From: Laccaria trichodermophora
Lineage: Eukaryota > Basidiomycota > Agaricomycetes > Agaricales > Hydnangiaceae
Reading direction: 5' to 3'
Assembly (NCBI GenBank): GCA_018417955.1
Contig: JACTVC010000019.1
Span: 806,001-870,000 of the forward strand
Length of the DNA stretch: 64,000 nucleotides
The notes under the pieces are model-generated. The model searched no databases and had not been told where the DNA came from. It saw only the letters and a program-made list of their open reading frames with translations. Positions 49,828-60,800 of the stretch are shown here, piece after piece. The position numbers were made by a program, and so were the translations under genes. Positions within the stretch are counted from its first letter, which is position 1; every line of letters begins with the position of its first letter.

Positions 49828-51572
49828 ATGATGGTATTACATAAGAACCCTTGCATACGTCCTCGAGTTGACGACGAAGACATCCAAAACACAAACATTA
49901 AGGCTTCTGCTGTTCATCCATATGAAGTGCTGTATAACCCTCAATCCTATGATGCCTTATTTCAGTCACAAGGTTTAATAGGTCAATGGTTATCTGATTT
50001 ATTTCAGCATGAGTTTTCTTTGCACAGTAAAAAACATGAGATTGAGACAACAACCTTGAACAATGGTTTCCTTGTACTTGATGTAACAGACAATAAATAT
50101 CAATGGTTATCCAATGATGTTATTGCCAATGCTTCTTTTCATCCACGTATCTATATCTCTAAGTTTGAAAGTAGTAACATTGAAATAAATGACAACAATA
50201 ACATTAAATATGATAACCCTCTATGGTTTTCATTTACTGAAGACCACTATATGTCTTCACTTTCACTTCTGCCAAAAGTAACATTGTCTACATTTCTCCA
50301 AAGACACCACTTAAAATACAGCAATAAAACAAAAGAACATATATGTACTCTTATTGTTGAGGAATTTCTCAAAGTTGTAGCAAATTTTTGTAATATATCA
50401 GATGAAGATCTTTGCAAAAGATTGAATATCTCTGTTGGCATTGCTGATAGAAGAAAAATGATGTTTGAGTTTTTCAAACAATTATTTGGTGATGAAATCC
50501 TACTATCATTAACAACACCACCAAATCAAGATGAACTTCAATTCTGTTGCCCTTACAAATATAATTTGAAGACTTACACTTGCCATACAGAAGAAGAATT
50601 TCATATTGCCTTACAAGCCATTGATTATCAAATTATCAGGAAAGTGTTCAACATGATACATCCTTGCAGAAAATATGATAAATCTTTAGCTTTTTTTAAT
50701 GGAGACATTCATAATGCATTGCAACAAAGTCTACAAAACAGGTGTTATAATATTCAATTCATGGATCAAAGTCATATTTACTCCATTTTAGACTGCTACC
50801 AAATTTCATTCCTTGAAAGTCAATCAGATATTGACCTTGTGCACAAGATTTTAAAACATGAGTATAGTTCTAATATTCTGGAACAGTTATCATTATCAAT
50901 CCCTACAAAGCAAAGGCAAAAGCAAAGAAAAAAACAGAGACTTCTCAAGAAAGAATCAATAATGAATGAACAACTTACTTACAATAAAGACATAAAATCC
51001 AAATGGCCTCCAAATATTTCTAATGATGTCATACAGCATTGTACAGATAATTATATGCAAGGAACAAGCTTACAACAGCCTCGTACGTGTTGTTGCTGTT
51101 CAAGAAAACGGTTCAATGTCGCTATGGATATTGTAAAATTGAGTGAAAGCTACAATATTCGCAAAGATTTAAATTTAGATTTGCTGGTTACAGTGAAAGA
51201 AGAATTTAAAAGTTATTTTCAACATGCTACTGAAAGTTTGGCAGGACTCATGCTTGATCCCAATGGTTTCACTTTTGACAGTACTGGAAATATTGAAAGT
51301 ATCATATTTTGCCATGAGTGCATTGGTGATCTCAAAAAGAACAAGCTTCCTAAGTTTGCTATAGCAAATAATTTATTCCGAGGTGAACTGCCTGAACAGT
51401 TCAAAGATTTAACTTGGGTTGAAGAGATGACTTGTGCAATCTATAGAAGCACTGCATATGTGACACGATTGTATGATTCCACTGAGAGTAACCAGCCTAG
51501 AGTCTTTCGTGGAAATACTTGTGCCCATGACATCAATGTCTTCTCAACAGCTTCTAAACTACCCCTGACACC
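49828..51572 (+). pseudogene. Helitron-type (DUF6570-like) transposase gene, left part, interrupted by retrotransposon
   Basis: A frame open from 49792 to 51572 starts with the first ATG at 49828 (MMVLHKNPCIRPRVDDEDIQ). The text is Asn/Lys/Ile-rich and A/T-rich, unlike all host genes here. It carries a Cys cluster TCCCCSRKRFN, then NLDLLVTVKEEFKSYFQHAT, NKLPKFAIANNLFRGELPEQ and VEEMTCAIYRSTAYVTRLYD, like the N-terminal region (DUF6570) of fungal Helitron helicase proteins. The frame is cut after LPLTP by the LTR element and resumes at 63479. Joining the two parts without the duplicated target bases gives an uninterrupted frame (LTPDDVTGLISVVFIGPGKY). Rep and Pif1-helicase parts would lie beyond the window. 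Confidence 0.75.
51568..51572. repeat. Target site duplication, left copy
   Basis: ACACC immediately left of the first LTR base, repeated at 63474-63478 right of the last LTR base. Direct 5-bp duplication from one integration event. Confidence 0.92.
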
Positions 51573-52116
51573 TGTGGGAACCTGTTCGAGGGACTACGTC
51601 AGATTAAGTAGTCCGTATAGCAACGACGGAGTAATCTGGCGAGCTTTGACGGAGAGGTTGCCGCGTTGGTGTGAAGACCTCCTGGGAAAGTCTAACTAGA
51701 GTCTTAGGAGTCGATAACGATACACGAGTAGCTACTGATGCCCTGGAAAGCCACGAGCGTAGACGTACTCTTCCTTCTCGGATAGCCGCAGAAGGATGTA
51801 AAGTATCTTCTGTGGAAGACGGAGAGGGAAAAAGAAGAGTTCAGCTTCAGGAGAGTCACGAGCTCTCCACAGTAATTCACTATGCAACACTGACCTTGAT
51901 ACAATATCCCCGTAGCGTGTGAAGTTGAGTCGTGAGGACGATGCTCAACGTAGCAAGCAGAAACAGGAATGATAGTTAAAAAGATGATTTTGTACAAGCG
52001 TGACTAGGGGATTTGTAAGTGGGCGTGACTACTGTGACTGCGTGACTGTGAAAGTAAAATTGGAAATATCCTAAGTAATAGTAGTAGAAGGGTTCGACCA
52101 ATACCTGCCCATTACA
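51573..52116 (-). mobile_element. 3' LTR of the chromovirus
   Basis: 544 bp, same length as the 5' LTR. It differs from the other copy at 51754, 51858, 51918 and 51959, all transitions in CpG/TpG/CpA context. The left boundary abuts ACACC, the right boundary abuts the polypurine tract. It provides the stop codon TAA (52112-52114) of the third ORF. Confidence 0.93.
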
Positions 52117-54688
52117 GAGCCCCCCTATTTCCGATTTGACGTGGAAGATACTCTTCGGGCAACTCGATATCCGTGAGCCGTCGCTTGTTCCAGTCCACCG
52201 GGAAGCCGTTGATGATTTCAGAGTGAAGACGAGATAACATGGCAGGAACAACTTGGTTGAGACGCTCCCTCGACCCTCTGTGGCTTCGGTTTAGACGGCG
52301 GAAATAGTCGTTCCACATTCCAGGGGTCTTGAACTTCGCTGTGCCTTGAAGGATTTCTTTGGTGATGTCATTGAACATATCGTCCATGCGGGAGTCCCAT
52401 TCTCCTGTCCAAAAGAAGCAGCCTTCATCCAGAATGTCCTTCGAAGGATACAAAGATCGATCGCGATCGCTGTCGCTGCGAATGCAACCGAAGAGTACAT
52501 CGATTTCTTGTGGAGACATCTCGTCCGTGTACAGGAACATTGGATGTTCATCATCCGAGTCGATGTATCCTCGCCGATGTAAGTAGACGTCTGGCGACGG
52601 GCCGTCCATGAACTGCGCGACTAGCTCCGTGCCACCCCATTTGCGTCCCAACCAGGCTATTGGGCCCCCCATGCCAATCAGAATCCTAGCATGAGGACGC
52701 CTGATGATGTCATTGACTCGACTCATGTAATAGGCACGTAGTGCGCCCTGTGCTGTATAGGCAAATGGTGCTTCGACGGTCGATGTGGGTTTCCCTACCA
52801 AGCGATCCGTGTCAGAAACGTCCTCTGGCTTGAACCTTCCGAAATCCTCCACCTTGACCCCTACGCTAAAAGGTAAGCCATGGCAGATTGCTTTGGTGAG
52901 AAGAGCCTCCATCCCCATGAAGTCTGGGGAGCAAGCGGCCCAGTAACGCAACCGCGCTTGGGCACGAACGTCGGGCACTAGGAGGTAACCTACGTCCAAG
53001 AATTCGATGTTCCAGGCTAGTGGCTTCTTGCCCACCCATGGATTGTTGGTACTGGAGTACTGACCCGCTAAATCTCGCAATCTCTCTACGAATGCCGCTC
53101 GCTGATTAGGCATAGCGCTCGTTGAACGGGAATGACCGCGCTGAGGAGAGGCTGAACGTCGGCGTGAATTGCGATCGCTCGAGCTCCTCGATTGACGCGC
53201 TGCGGAAGAACCTCTGGAGCTGGATCTGCTTGGTGAAGCTAACATAGCTTGAACCCAATTTGCGGCGACAGAAACAGATGACGTAGACTGAGGCACTGAT
53301 AGCTGGGGATGTGAGGCTGGGACCCAATGAGGACGAGGCAATGGGGCTTGCGGCTCGTTCTGTTCAGTAGTCATTGGGCTCCCTTGGTAATCGTCGTATA
53401 CACTTCCCAATCGACTGACCAGGGTGACCCGACCATATTCATCGAACTCTCGTTTACCGGTCGGAGCGTGAACGCTTTTGAAAAGTTCTCGTATTTCTCG
53501 GTCACTTCGTCGAGCTTCCAAGCTAATCCCTGTACCCAGCTGACCCGCTCTCAGTGTATCGCGCCTATCCGGTTGCCTGGGTTTCCAGCGCCAGATGGTC
53601 ACATATGTATCCCGGTCGTCCACTTCTATCGCAAGGTGAAAAGTCGTAGCGTAGTCCTTGATGAGATCGGGGTCTGTTATACGACGAGCGGACCATCCTT
53701 CGAAGTCGCAGATGTAAACAACCGCTGTGATAGGGAAATCGGAATGGGTTGGACTGATCGAATGCTCCAGTGGGCGTCGTGTCTGAAAGAACTCGTCAAA
53801 ACCTTTCATCGTCTCGACTTCGTCCAAAAAGCCCGCCATCGCTTCTCCGAAGACTTCCGTTCTGTCCAGAACACTGCAGGTGTCGTGGTATGCTTGAAGA
53901 ACGGATGGGGATAATCGAGTGAAGCAGGGATATTCGTCAGTTTCCTCCTGCCAGAAGTAGTAGACCGGTACATCCTCCGCCAGGAAATGACCTATATTCA
54001 GTGATCTCCAGTGTCTAGGAAGATCAACGAAAACTCCCCTCTTCCTTGAGTCGCGCAGCCTGAAACCCGTGATGTAATCCACCATCCATCGTTGTAAGGG
54101 GTCCTCCCATCGTGAAACCGAGGAGGACCACCAATTGATGAATCCCAGATATTCGAGAACTCGTCCTTTCGCATCGTTCATTAGCGATGAAGCGCCTTGT
54201 GCTGAATCCCATGCTGCTGACAAGAGTAGATAGTTGAAACGGGGTGGGTGAGGAGTGCCGTTGACAAAGGGGGAATTAGAGGAAATAGCCTCGACGCAGA
54301 GCCAAAGCTTCGAGAGAGAATCTTCCGCTTTTGAACGCATGATGGGATCGAAATGAAATTTCCCGTCCGTGCTCTGACAAGGGGAGCTTCCCTCACTGAA
54401 ATACCATGGAACTGAATCGGTTTCGTCAGCGAAGTAATCGATCACGTTCCAAGCATCCCAGTGATACTTATCCGAGTACCATGTAGGCTGCTTTGTCCAC
54501 GTCCACTTCGTAGGTCTGGCCGCAAGTTCTGGCAGAAGAAATGCCCGATCCTCCAGGGCTTGTTCGAACACTGTAGTGGAGGGGATCGTTCCTGCGGAAG
54601 CGTTCAGCGCAATCCATTCGCCTGCCACCATCTTCTCCCGACCCGAAGCGGGAACTTTCCCTTCGCCATTGGTGTAGAGGCAGTCCAT
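52112..54688 (-). CDS. Third ORF of the chromovirus, unknown protein in env position
   Basis: A continuous frame of about 858 residues from MDCLYTNGEGKVPASGREKM. The frame is also open for 66 codons upstream, through a pyrimidine-rich tract, so a start at 54886 overlapping the pol end by 31 bases is possible but less likely. The N-terminal half is Trp-rich and folded-looking (WTWTKQPTWYSDKYHWDAWN, VPWYFSEGSSPC, FINWWSSSVSRWEDPLQRW). A Ser/Arg region (RSSSRGSSAARQSRSSSDRN, RRRSASPQRGHSRSTS) follows, then another folded half (AWNIEFLDVGYLLVPDVRAQ, GLPFSVGVKVEDFGRF, ILIGMGGPIAWLGRKW). No signal peptide or membrane segment after MDCLY, so not a classic env. No catalytic motif recognised. Confidence 0.75.
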   Translation of the reverse strand: MDCLYTNGEGKVPASGREKMVAGEWIALNASAGTIPSTTVFEQALEDRAFLLPELAARPTKWTWTKQPTWYSDKYHWDAWNVIDYFADETDSVPWYFSEGSSPCQSTDGKFHFDPIMRSKAEDSLSKLWLCVEAISSNSPFVNGTPHPPRFNYLLLSAAWDSAQGASSLMNDAKGRVLEYLGFINWWSSSVSRWEDPLQRWMVDYITGFRLRDSRKRGVFVDLPRHWRSLNIGHFLAEDVPVYYFWQEETDEYPCFTRLSPSVLQAYHDTCSVLDRTEVFGEAMAGFLDEVETMKGFDEFFQTRRPLEHSISPTHSDFPITAVVYICDFEGWSARRITDPDLIKDYATTFHLAIEVDDRDTYVTIWRWKPRQPDRRDTLRAGQLGTGISLEARRSDREIRELFKSVHAPTGKREFDEYGRVTLVSRLGSVYDDYQGSPMTTEQNEPQAPLPRPHWVPASHPQLSVPQSTSSVSVAANWVQAMLASPSRSSSRGSSAARQSRSSSDRNSRRRSASPQRGHSRSTSAMPNQRAAFVERLRDLAGQYSSTNNPWVGKKPLAWNIEFLDVGYLLVPDVRAQARLRYWAACSPDFMGMEALLTKAICHGLPFSVGVKVEDFGRFKPEDVSDTDRLVGKPTSTVEAPFAYTAQGALRAYYMSRVNDIIRRPHARILIGMGGPIAWLGRKWGGTELVAQFMDGPSPDVYLHRRGYIDSDDEHPMFLYTDEMSPQEIDVLFGCIRSDSDRDRSLYPSKDILDEGCFFWTGEWDSRMDDMFNDITKEILQGTAKFKTPGMWNDYFRRLNRSHRGSRERLNQVVPAMLSRLHSEIINGFPVDWNKRRLTDIELPEEYLPRQIGNRGAL
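52117..52129 (-). promoter_or_regulatory. Polypurine tract
   Basis: On the coding strand AATAGGGGGGCTC immediately precedes the 3' LTR (TGTAATGGGC). It is the expected second-strand primer for reverse transcription and also codes for the last residues (NRGAL) of the third ORF. Confidence 0.8.
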
Positions 54689-54855
54689 TGATATAATAAA
54701 CGCGTAAGAGAGTTGATGAAGCAATTGGAAAGAGAAAAAAGATAGAAAGAAAGAAGATAAAAGAAAAGAGAGAAAAGGAAAACAAAGGAAACATGTGATG
54801 TGGGTCGGATCAAAACCCGATCGGTGAAATAAATTACTCCCGCTTCTGGCCCATG
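54689..54855 (-). promoter_or_regulatory. Pyrimidine-rich spacer between pol and third ORF
   Basis: The coding strand has about 75 bases of almost pure C/T (54720-54795) ending about 20 bases before the third-ORF ATG. Pyrimidine-rich tracts before an ATG are a common fungal core-promoter feature, and such a tract could also be a splice-acceptor approach. Either would allow a separate message for the third ORF. Inference. Confidence 0.4.
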
Positions 54856-57800
54856 CTACTGGCTCTTCTCGCCCAACCTCTTCCATTTCGAAACAACTTC
54901 AGGTGCGTTCGTTAAAGCACGTTTAGGCTCCCAAGTGTCGTAGAGTGGGCTGTATCCTGCCCAGCGAACCAAGTACTCGACTCCCTTCTTGGTGCGCCTT
55001 TCTGCCACGATCCTTTCGACTTCGTACTCTTCTTGCGTCGGTCTAGTTGTTCTGGTTTCTGGAAGATTATGGCGATCTCCGAATTCCGCTGGTGAGTTCT
55101 CGTACTTCTTCAAATGTTGATAGTTGAATATCGGGACCCCAGGATATAAGTTGCTCATTCTTAAACGATAGACGTTGGGGTTGACGCGCTGAATCACTTC
55201 GAATGGGCCGATCCATCGTTGTGCTAATTTCTTGCCCTCGCCTTTGGATTCAATCCACTCTAGCGCGTGTGGATTCACGAGGACTCTGTCGCCTTTCTTA
55301 AGGTCGGGAACCTGTCGTCGCCCCTTGTTAAATGACTTAGCTTGCTGATCCTGGGCTTTGGCTATGGCAGCCCTGGCGCTGTCCCTGTGCATCGCTAGGT
55401 TCTCTAAAAACGATATGGCCTCCGGATTCAGCGAACGAGCCGTGACTTCGTCCGTCCTTTTGGTACCAATGAAATCCAAAGGCGTCCTGGGATGAAAGCC
55501 TAGTAGCAGATGGAATGGGGTGGTTCCCGTCGAGGAATGAATGGCGCTATTGTACGCGAATTCTAGCAGATGCAGCCAGACGGACCACTGATCCCTCTTG
55601 CCTTCTACAAACGCGCGTAGCATGATTGTGAGTAGCTTGTTAACGATCTCAGTTTGACCATCGTGCTGGGGATGATGCGAGGATGATAGGCTCATTCTTG
55701 TCTTCAACGCTTTAGCCACTCCCATCCAAAAATCACTTGACCACCTTGGATCTCTGTCAGTGATAATACTCTCCGGAAGTCCGAAGCGGCACGCTATGAC
55801 CTTCACGAATAGGAGGGCAAATCCTTCCGCGTCCAAGCCTGTGGTTGTAGGTATGAATGATGCGTGTTTCGTGAGACGATCGACTACGACGTAAATCACA
55901 TTATAGCCTTCTGACCAGGGTAAATTGACGATGAAGTCCATGGAGATGGACTGATAGGGACGGGATGGTATCGGGTTGGGTATTAACATTCCATATCTGG
56001 TAAAGTTGGATGTCTTTGTCTTCTGACACACGTCGCAGGACTTACAAAACTTGATTATATCCAGTTTCATTCGTTTCCAATAGAACCTGGGGCTCAACGA
56101 ATGCCAAAGACGTTCCGGTCCCACGTGTGCTGACTCTGAGGGACTTTCGTGCGCTTCTGACAGAATGAAGTTCCGCTGACCTATCGGAACGCACAGCCGG
56201 GGTTGGTAATCTTCGTTATTAAAGAAGATCATCCCATCTTGGTCGACGAAAAATCTCCTTCCTGAGCCGAGATCATCATATCAGTTGTGTTTGCTCTGTG
56301 CGATACTTTTAAACATAGGATCCTCGAGGTACGCCGCCTTCCACTGTTGCTTGGCTTCCTCGCTCATTGCTAAGGAAATGGTAGGTGGCGGATTCGTGGC
56401 TCCCCAGTAATCTGATGAAGTTTGCAGTGTGTCCAGCTCATCCGAGTCACTTTCGTTTTTGCTGTTCTCAACTGTTCTCGATGGTTGGACTTCGATCTCT
56501 TCGGTGAGTTTCTTGTTCCGCGATCGCACGTTTATCAAGACCTCCTTTGGTTCTTCTAAACAGTCCTCGATCGACCAAGCCGCAAAGGTGAATGCCGCCA
56601 TTTTTTCAGCTGGGACCACTTCCTGCCGCTCATCCAATGTCTCTTTTGCCCTGATGGAAGGTTCGTCCATTTCCATTGGGGAAGTGTGTGTAGGAGGCGC
56701 TCTGGGTAGTCTGGATAACGGGTCGACATTAGAGTGTACTCGACCTGCCCTATGAATAATCTCCAGTTTTGGTGCGTAAGCTGAGAATACTGCCCCCCAA
56801 GCCACTAACCGTCTATTGGCGTTTTCGTATGTACGAGCCCATTGTAGTGCTGAGTGATCTGTGATCAAGAGGATATTCTCTCCTTCTACAAAGGGCTGGA
56901 ACTTGACTAAGCCCTCCTTAGCGGCGAGCGCCTCCCTTTCGGTTGTGGAATATCGCGTCTCGGCATTCTTAAAAAGTCTTGACCAGTAAGCAATAACTCT
57001 TTCTACGTGAACAATAGTCTCATCAAATTCAGCAGCCCATGAATCGTCAAATTCGTGATCCTTGCACTTGGTGCTCAATCCTGGGACCATCCTTGGGGGG
57101 GGTAACCCATTCTCGAACGCTTTCTTGAGACGTTCGTAAGCTCGAGTTCCCTTCAAATCAGCGACACGTATGGGTTGAACTTGCTGTAAGGAGCACCCCA
57201 ATGCCTCGTCCGACGCATCTGTGTAGAGTCTGTAAGGCAACCCTTCCATGGGATGACCTAACACTGGGCTAGCCTCCAGAGCCGCCTTCGCTGATTGGAA
57301 TGCATGTTCTTGCTCCACTCCCCATTGCCATTTACATCCCTTTCTTAATAACTGGAATAGGGGCGCACAGATCGAAGCGTAATAGGGGATGAAAGTGGAA
57401 AAATAGACAACCATACCTAAGAAGGCTTGTAACTGTGAAAGCTTTCTTGGTCTCTCCAGTTCGACAATCGCTTTAACTTTTTCTGCGTGTGTTGATAACC
57501 CCAGGCGTGAAACTTTGTGGCCCAAAAGAAGGATGGAGCCGTAGAACAGGTGGCATTTCTTAGGAGATAAAGTGATTCCTGCCTTTTCAATAGCGGCTAA
57601 GACTTGGTCTAAGTGAGATAAATGTTCCTCGTAAGACTTTGAATAGATAACGATGTCATCGATGTAAACCAAGCAAAATATCCATAGGTAGGGGGCTAGA
57701 ATGCCTTGCATTACCCGCTGAAAGATTGAGGGTCCGTTCCTTAGTCCGAAAGGTAAACGTTTGAACTGGAACAACCCGCGATGAGTTCTAAATGCCGTTT

Positions 57801-60800
57801 TCTCTATATCTTCTTCAGCTAGTTCCAGTTGCGTGAATCCCGAAAGTGCGTCCAGTGAAGACAAGACTTGCGCGCCCGATAATGAAGCCAGGATGTCGGA
57901 CTGTCTAGGTATGGGGAATTCATCTGGGATCGTTGCGGCATTCAACTTACGATAGTCGACACAGAACCTGGGCTTGCCATTCCTATATGCGATAACAACC
58001 GGCGCGCTCCACGGACTTTTGGAGGGCTCTATGACTCCCTGCTCGAACCAAGTGTTCAGCTGTTCGTCTATTATTTCACGTTTTTGTGGGGATGCATGGT
58101 ACATTGGCATAGAAATCGGAACTTGACCATCCATTGTCCTTATGTGAACTTTCGCGGGTAGGCTACCTAGTCTGCCATCAAATCCAAAAGCCTTACTGCG
58201 CTTTCTGAGCATCGCCCAAGCTTTTTCCTTTAAATGGTCTGGTAAGCTTCCCACATCAATCAATTCTTCCAGTTGGTCTGAGGGATAGGTAGTGGGATCA
58301 GGCATGGCTGCGGTCTTCGGACCGTATTGCTCCTGCTCTTCTTCCTCCGCCTCTTCGTCAGTAGGGCTTGCAGCCTCCGTTTGTACCGCGATAACCGTTC
58401 TAATAACGTCCGCTGCGTCTCGAAACTTTTTAAGCTCTTCTGGCGATTTGGGCGAATCGAAAAATGTAGCTGGATCGACTAGAGTCCCTATTATTTCGCC
58501 CTTTCTGATATACCGAGGATGATCTGTAGGATTAGCGACTGGAACCCATGGGTGAGCTGCAGAGATCAAGACGTTGGGGACCGCAAAGAAAGTGTCATTC
58601 GCATTAGCTAAGAGGTTCTTCTGAATTAACCATTCTCGGTCCTCGTCTAGCAGACCTTCCACCCGAATGGGTTTGCTTTCGTGCGGTTTCAGGCGGTAGT
58701 CTTCGGAAGCCCTTACGACTTTCTCATGCAAACCAAATTTCACCTTTCTGCGGTGCCTCTTGGCTTTGTTCCGTCTATGGAATTGACGTCGCACGTACTG
58801 ACTCACCATGTAGGCGCTCTGACGTAATCGGTCGAAATCCTTTGTCCTTTCCACTGGTATTGCTCTGATTCGATGATCATGACGACCAAAAGACAAGTGA
58901 GTCCCTTCTTCCACGTTGCGCGTAACGTTTAGTTCATAAGATTGTTGGTAATCCTCTCCCAGAAGTATCGGAACAGTCATTCCCGGAACTATGTACGCTT
59001 CGGCCTCTGTCTCCAAGATTTCGCCATCTACTGTAGTCATGAAGATCGGTATTCGAATGAATCCTTTCAATTGTGAATCTTTATCCATTAACTGCCACAA
59101 CCGCATTCTCATACCCTGTTTGATGGAAGGTTTCGAAACCAGCTCTTCGTAGAACTCATGCGATATCAAAGTAATATCCGCGCACGAGTCCAATCGTAGG
59201 TCAGTTTCTATGTTGTTCAACCCTCCCACGAAACCTTTCGTTGATAAAACCGATATTCCTACCGCAGACATCCCTTCCGGCCGAGATCTTGCCTTGGGTA
59301 TTCTAAAAGGTTTTTCCTTAGATGGTGGCGATAACAAAGGATCTGGGGATTCCTTTGGTGGGTGTTTCACTTCTCTCGCTTCAGCTTCAATCGGGGGATC
59401 CTTTATCTCCTTCGGAAGATCCTGACTCACTTCTGGATTTGAGGAGGTTGGAGGGACTTCTTTCTTGAGAGACGTATTCACTTCTCTCTGCAGGAAATCG
59501 TCATCTTCCTCTCCTTCTTTGTACAAAAGGTGAGTGGTTGACTTTTCCTTCAACCTATAGGCCTGCCAGAATTCATCTTCTTCTTCTTCCATAAAGACCG
59601 TTTGTTTCTTCCAGGGCATATCAGCATCGGACTTACGTTCTCTTGAAAGGAAACTGTTCCTTTCCTCTAGAACCGCCTTAGGAAAATCCGAAGTTTCAGC
59701 CGTTTGCTTGTTTTCCGATGATAATCGCTCAGCAACCAAGATCGAATATACACTACTATAATACCCTTCCAGATCTTCTTCTTCGTTAGTCTCAATCCGG
59801 TAAGCTGATTTTTGCTGTTTCGCTTCGTAAATTGACCAATCTGGACATTCTTTATCCCAGTGATTGTCGCTTCCGCACACTTTGCAAGGGGAAGGAGGTA
59901 GTCGCCCCATCTTAGTGGTGACGTGGTCGTTTTTACTGTAGGGGTATCCTCCCTTTGGAGGAGCTCGTTGTCTCTTTTTCAAGACCTGAAATGCTACTCT
60001 CATAATCTCGGGATCGGAGGTAATTTCTAGCGTACATTCGTCCCTGCTAAGTTGGCCCAAAAAGGCCTCATGAATGACTTCGTCTCCCGTTTCATTCGCT
60101 GAATCCTTACTAGAAGCCAATTTCGCTGAACGGTCGTACGGACGATTTTGATTTACCAAAATGCCCAATTTTCGGAGATTATGGAGCAAATTGTCTGCAG
60201 TAAGTACGTTTGACGATTCATATTTCGCAGCGTGGACTAACGCTAATTCGTGGTCGGTAGCTCTCGAATACAACAAGGATGTTGAACGAACGGTTTCTAG
60301 ATTCAGTATAGGTCCCCACGAAATGGGAGCCTTTTGCATCACCAAGTAAACTTCAGTTGGCCCCCTGTCGTCGGAAGCGACTAGCATTCGAGTGTACATG
60401 ATGCGGCGAACGATGAAAGCAGGAGGAGATTCTCTTTCGAAATTCTCCTGCCGGAACGACTGATTCTCGTACTTCCTATTCATACTAATTTGCCAAGTAC
60501 GTCCTAAATAGTTGTCCTTGATGCCCTTGAGATAATGAAGGTAATGCGTTCTCATTTTAGATTGTTCCGAGAATGGCAATGTCGTAAACCACATCCAAAT
60601 TCTTGAATTCTCTTTTAGACTCTTCCACAGCCAATATCCAAGAGCGACCGGTATGTCCCCTTCTAGAGCCGCTAACTGTTGGATCTTCCAGAAGTATTCA
60701 ATGGCAGTCTCTTTATTCCCGTCCCAGACAGGTAACTGGTCTTGTTTTAACTCGTTTCTGATAGTCGCTACCAGGTTTCCGTAAGGAATATTGCCCTGTG

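Noticed and set aside
51671..51922. An 83-residue frame present in both LTRs (also 63028-63279)
   Set aside because: Appears twice only because the LTRs are duplicates; no homology and it overlaps LTR signals.
54720..54886. Hydrophobic Phe/Leu/Ser-rich N-terminal extension of the third ORF, resembling a membrane segment
   Set aside because: It is the reading of a pyrimidine tract upstream of the better ATG at 54688, so the apparent transmembrane helix is probably not translated.
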